A stretch of 32,253 nt of DNA, taken from NCBI GenBank assembly GCA_016783745.1, contig JADHVZ010000023.1, positions 1 to 32,253 of the forward strand. Reading direction: 5' to 3'. Both the position numbers and the translations under genes were made by a program. Each line of letters starts with the position of its first letter. Positions within the stretch are counted from its first letter, which is position 1. The stretch comes from Candidatus Omnitrophota bacterium (GTDB lineage Bacteria; Omnitrophota; Gorgyraeia; JAHIPI01). This document shows positions 31,827-32,253 of this stretch, piece by piece. The notes under the pieces were generated by a model that had not been told where the DNA came from, did not search any database, and worked only from the letters and a program-made list of their open reading frames with translations.

Positions 31827-32253
31827 TTAGGTAGGAGCGGCTGCTATAGCTGGTTGGATGTTTTTGTCCCTGGCAGGCAGAGAGAATATCTTTTGTAATG
31901 TTGGGATATCGTTATGGACAAGTGGCACTTTTTGGAAGGCGGGTTTTAAACATGAAGCTTTGTCAGCAGACAGCAATATCTTCTGCAGTGTTTGTATAGG
32001 GTCAAGCCTGTTTAATTTTGCTGTCTGTAGGATACTCATAAGCACATTATGATTTTGAGCTCCTTTAATGGACCTATTTTGAAAGGTTATCTTGCGGAAG
32101 ATAACATCTGGCCGTATCTGTTGTTCTGCATGATTGTTATGATAGTCTATATCCTTTGTGTATAAGAAGGTAAACAATTCATCCTTATGCCGGTTAAGCC
32201 TTTTTACAAACCTTTGCAGAATTCTCTTATTAGGGTTTGGGAAGTAAAAATCT
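31827..32253 (-). CDS. IS66 family transposase, C-terminal part, cut by window edge
   Basis: Minus strand, open to the window end, 141 residues visible. Seen: RILQRFVKRLNRHKDELFTF, DIDYHNNHAEQQIRP, VIFRKITFQNRS and LMSILQTAKLN, the region of the catalytic glutamate in the IS66 DDE domain. The stop is at 31827-31829. The start and upstream IS66 genes (tnpA, tnpB-type helper) are outside the window, so I cannot say whether the element is whole. The terminal inverted repeat is not recognised. Confidence 0.88.
   Translation of the reverse strand, partial: DFYFPNPNKRILQRFVKRLNRHKDELFTFLYTKDIDYHNNHAEQQIRPDVIFRKITFQNRSIKGAQNHNVLMSILQTAKLNRLDPIQTLQKILLSADKASCLKPAFQKVPLVHNDIPTLQKIFSLPARDKNIQPAIAAAPT

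Overview
This window looks like chromosome from an uncultured bacterium. I would guess a lineage near Omnitrophota or another deep branch. That is an inference from three things: a short bacterial V-type ATPase operon, an endonuclease Q homologue and a dockerin remnant, together with many hairpin-forming intergenic repeats. There is no rRNA or ribosomal protein gene to fix the taxonomy. Sigma70-like promoters (TTGACA-like, 16-17 bp spacer, TATAAT-like) are easy to see at ten to eleven places.

Layout. Positions 1-2880: a DUF4143-type AAA ATPase, then a TnpB-only IS200/IS605-type element that sits between a promoter and glmS and splits a terminator-like inverted repeat. 2888-7280: glmS, rsmI, a second DUF4143 ATPase on the minus strand that is bracketed by two diverged copies of the rsmI 3' end, and a decayed PKD/dockerin fragment. 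7300-15047: a de novo pyrimidine operon (pyrR-pyrB-pyrC-endoQ-like-pyrK-pyrD-pyrF-pyrE) behind a leader with a PyrR-binding loop, a 39-codon leader ORF and overlapping hairpins. The carbamoyl-phosphate synthase genes are not here. 15049-22193: a V-type ATPase operon (E, DUF2764, A, B, D, I, K) with its own promoter. The K subunit carries residues typical of Na+-binding rings. 22215-22541: tRNA-Val(TAC) and tRNA-Asp(GTC), each with its own promoter.

22697-25021: purF and a TrxB-like reductase whose cofactor loop resembles AhpF more than classical TrxB. 25045-27145: small accessory genes, namely a secreted small protein, a stand-alone receiver protein, a 67-residue unknown and a membrane protein with an HD-rich motif, followed by a frameshifted PilZ-like remnant. 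27186-31689: a three-gene translationally coupled unit of a YfhO-like membrane protein, a radical SAM protein and a family 2 glycosyltransferase, probably making or modifying a cell-surface glycoconjugate. 31827 to the end: the C-terminal part of an IS66 transposase cut by the window edge.

The genes give a picture of nucleotide supply (UMP, and the first step of purines), amino-sugar supply for the envelope (GlmS) and ion-gradient energetics (V-ATPase). Selfish DNA has inserted into leaders, gene tails and intergenic gaps without breaking the core reading frames. The observations I rate highest are the pyr leader architecture, the rsmI-tail replacement around the ATPase gene, and the 50-nt inverted copy of the tnpB 3' end placed upstream of tnpB.
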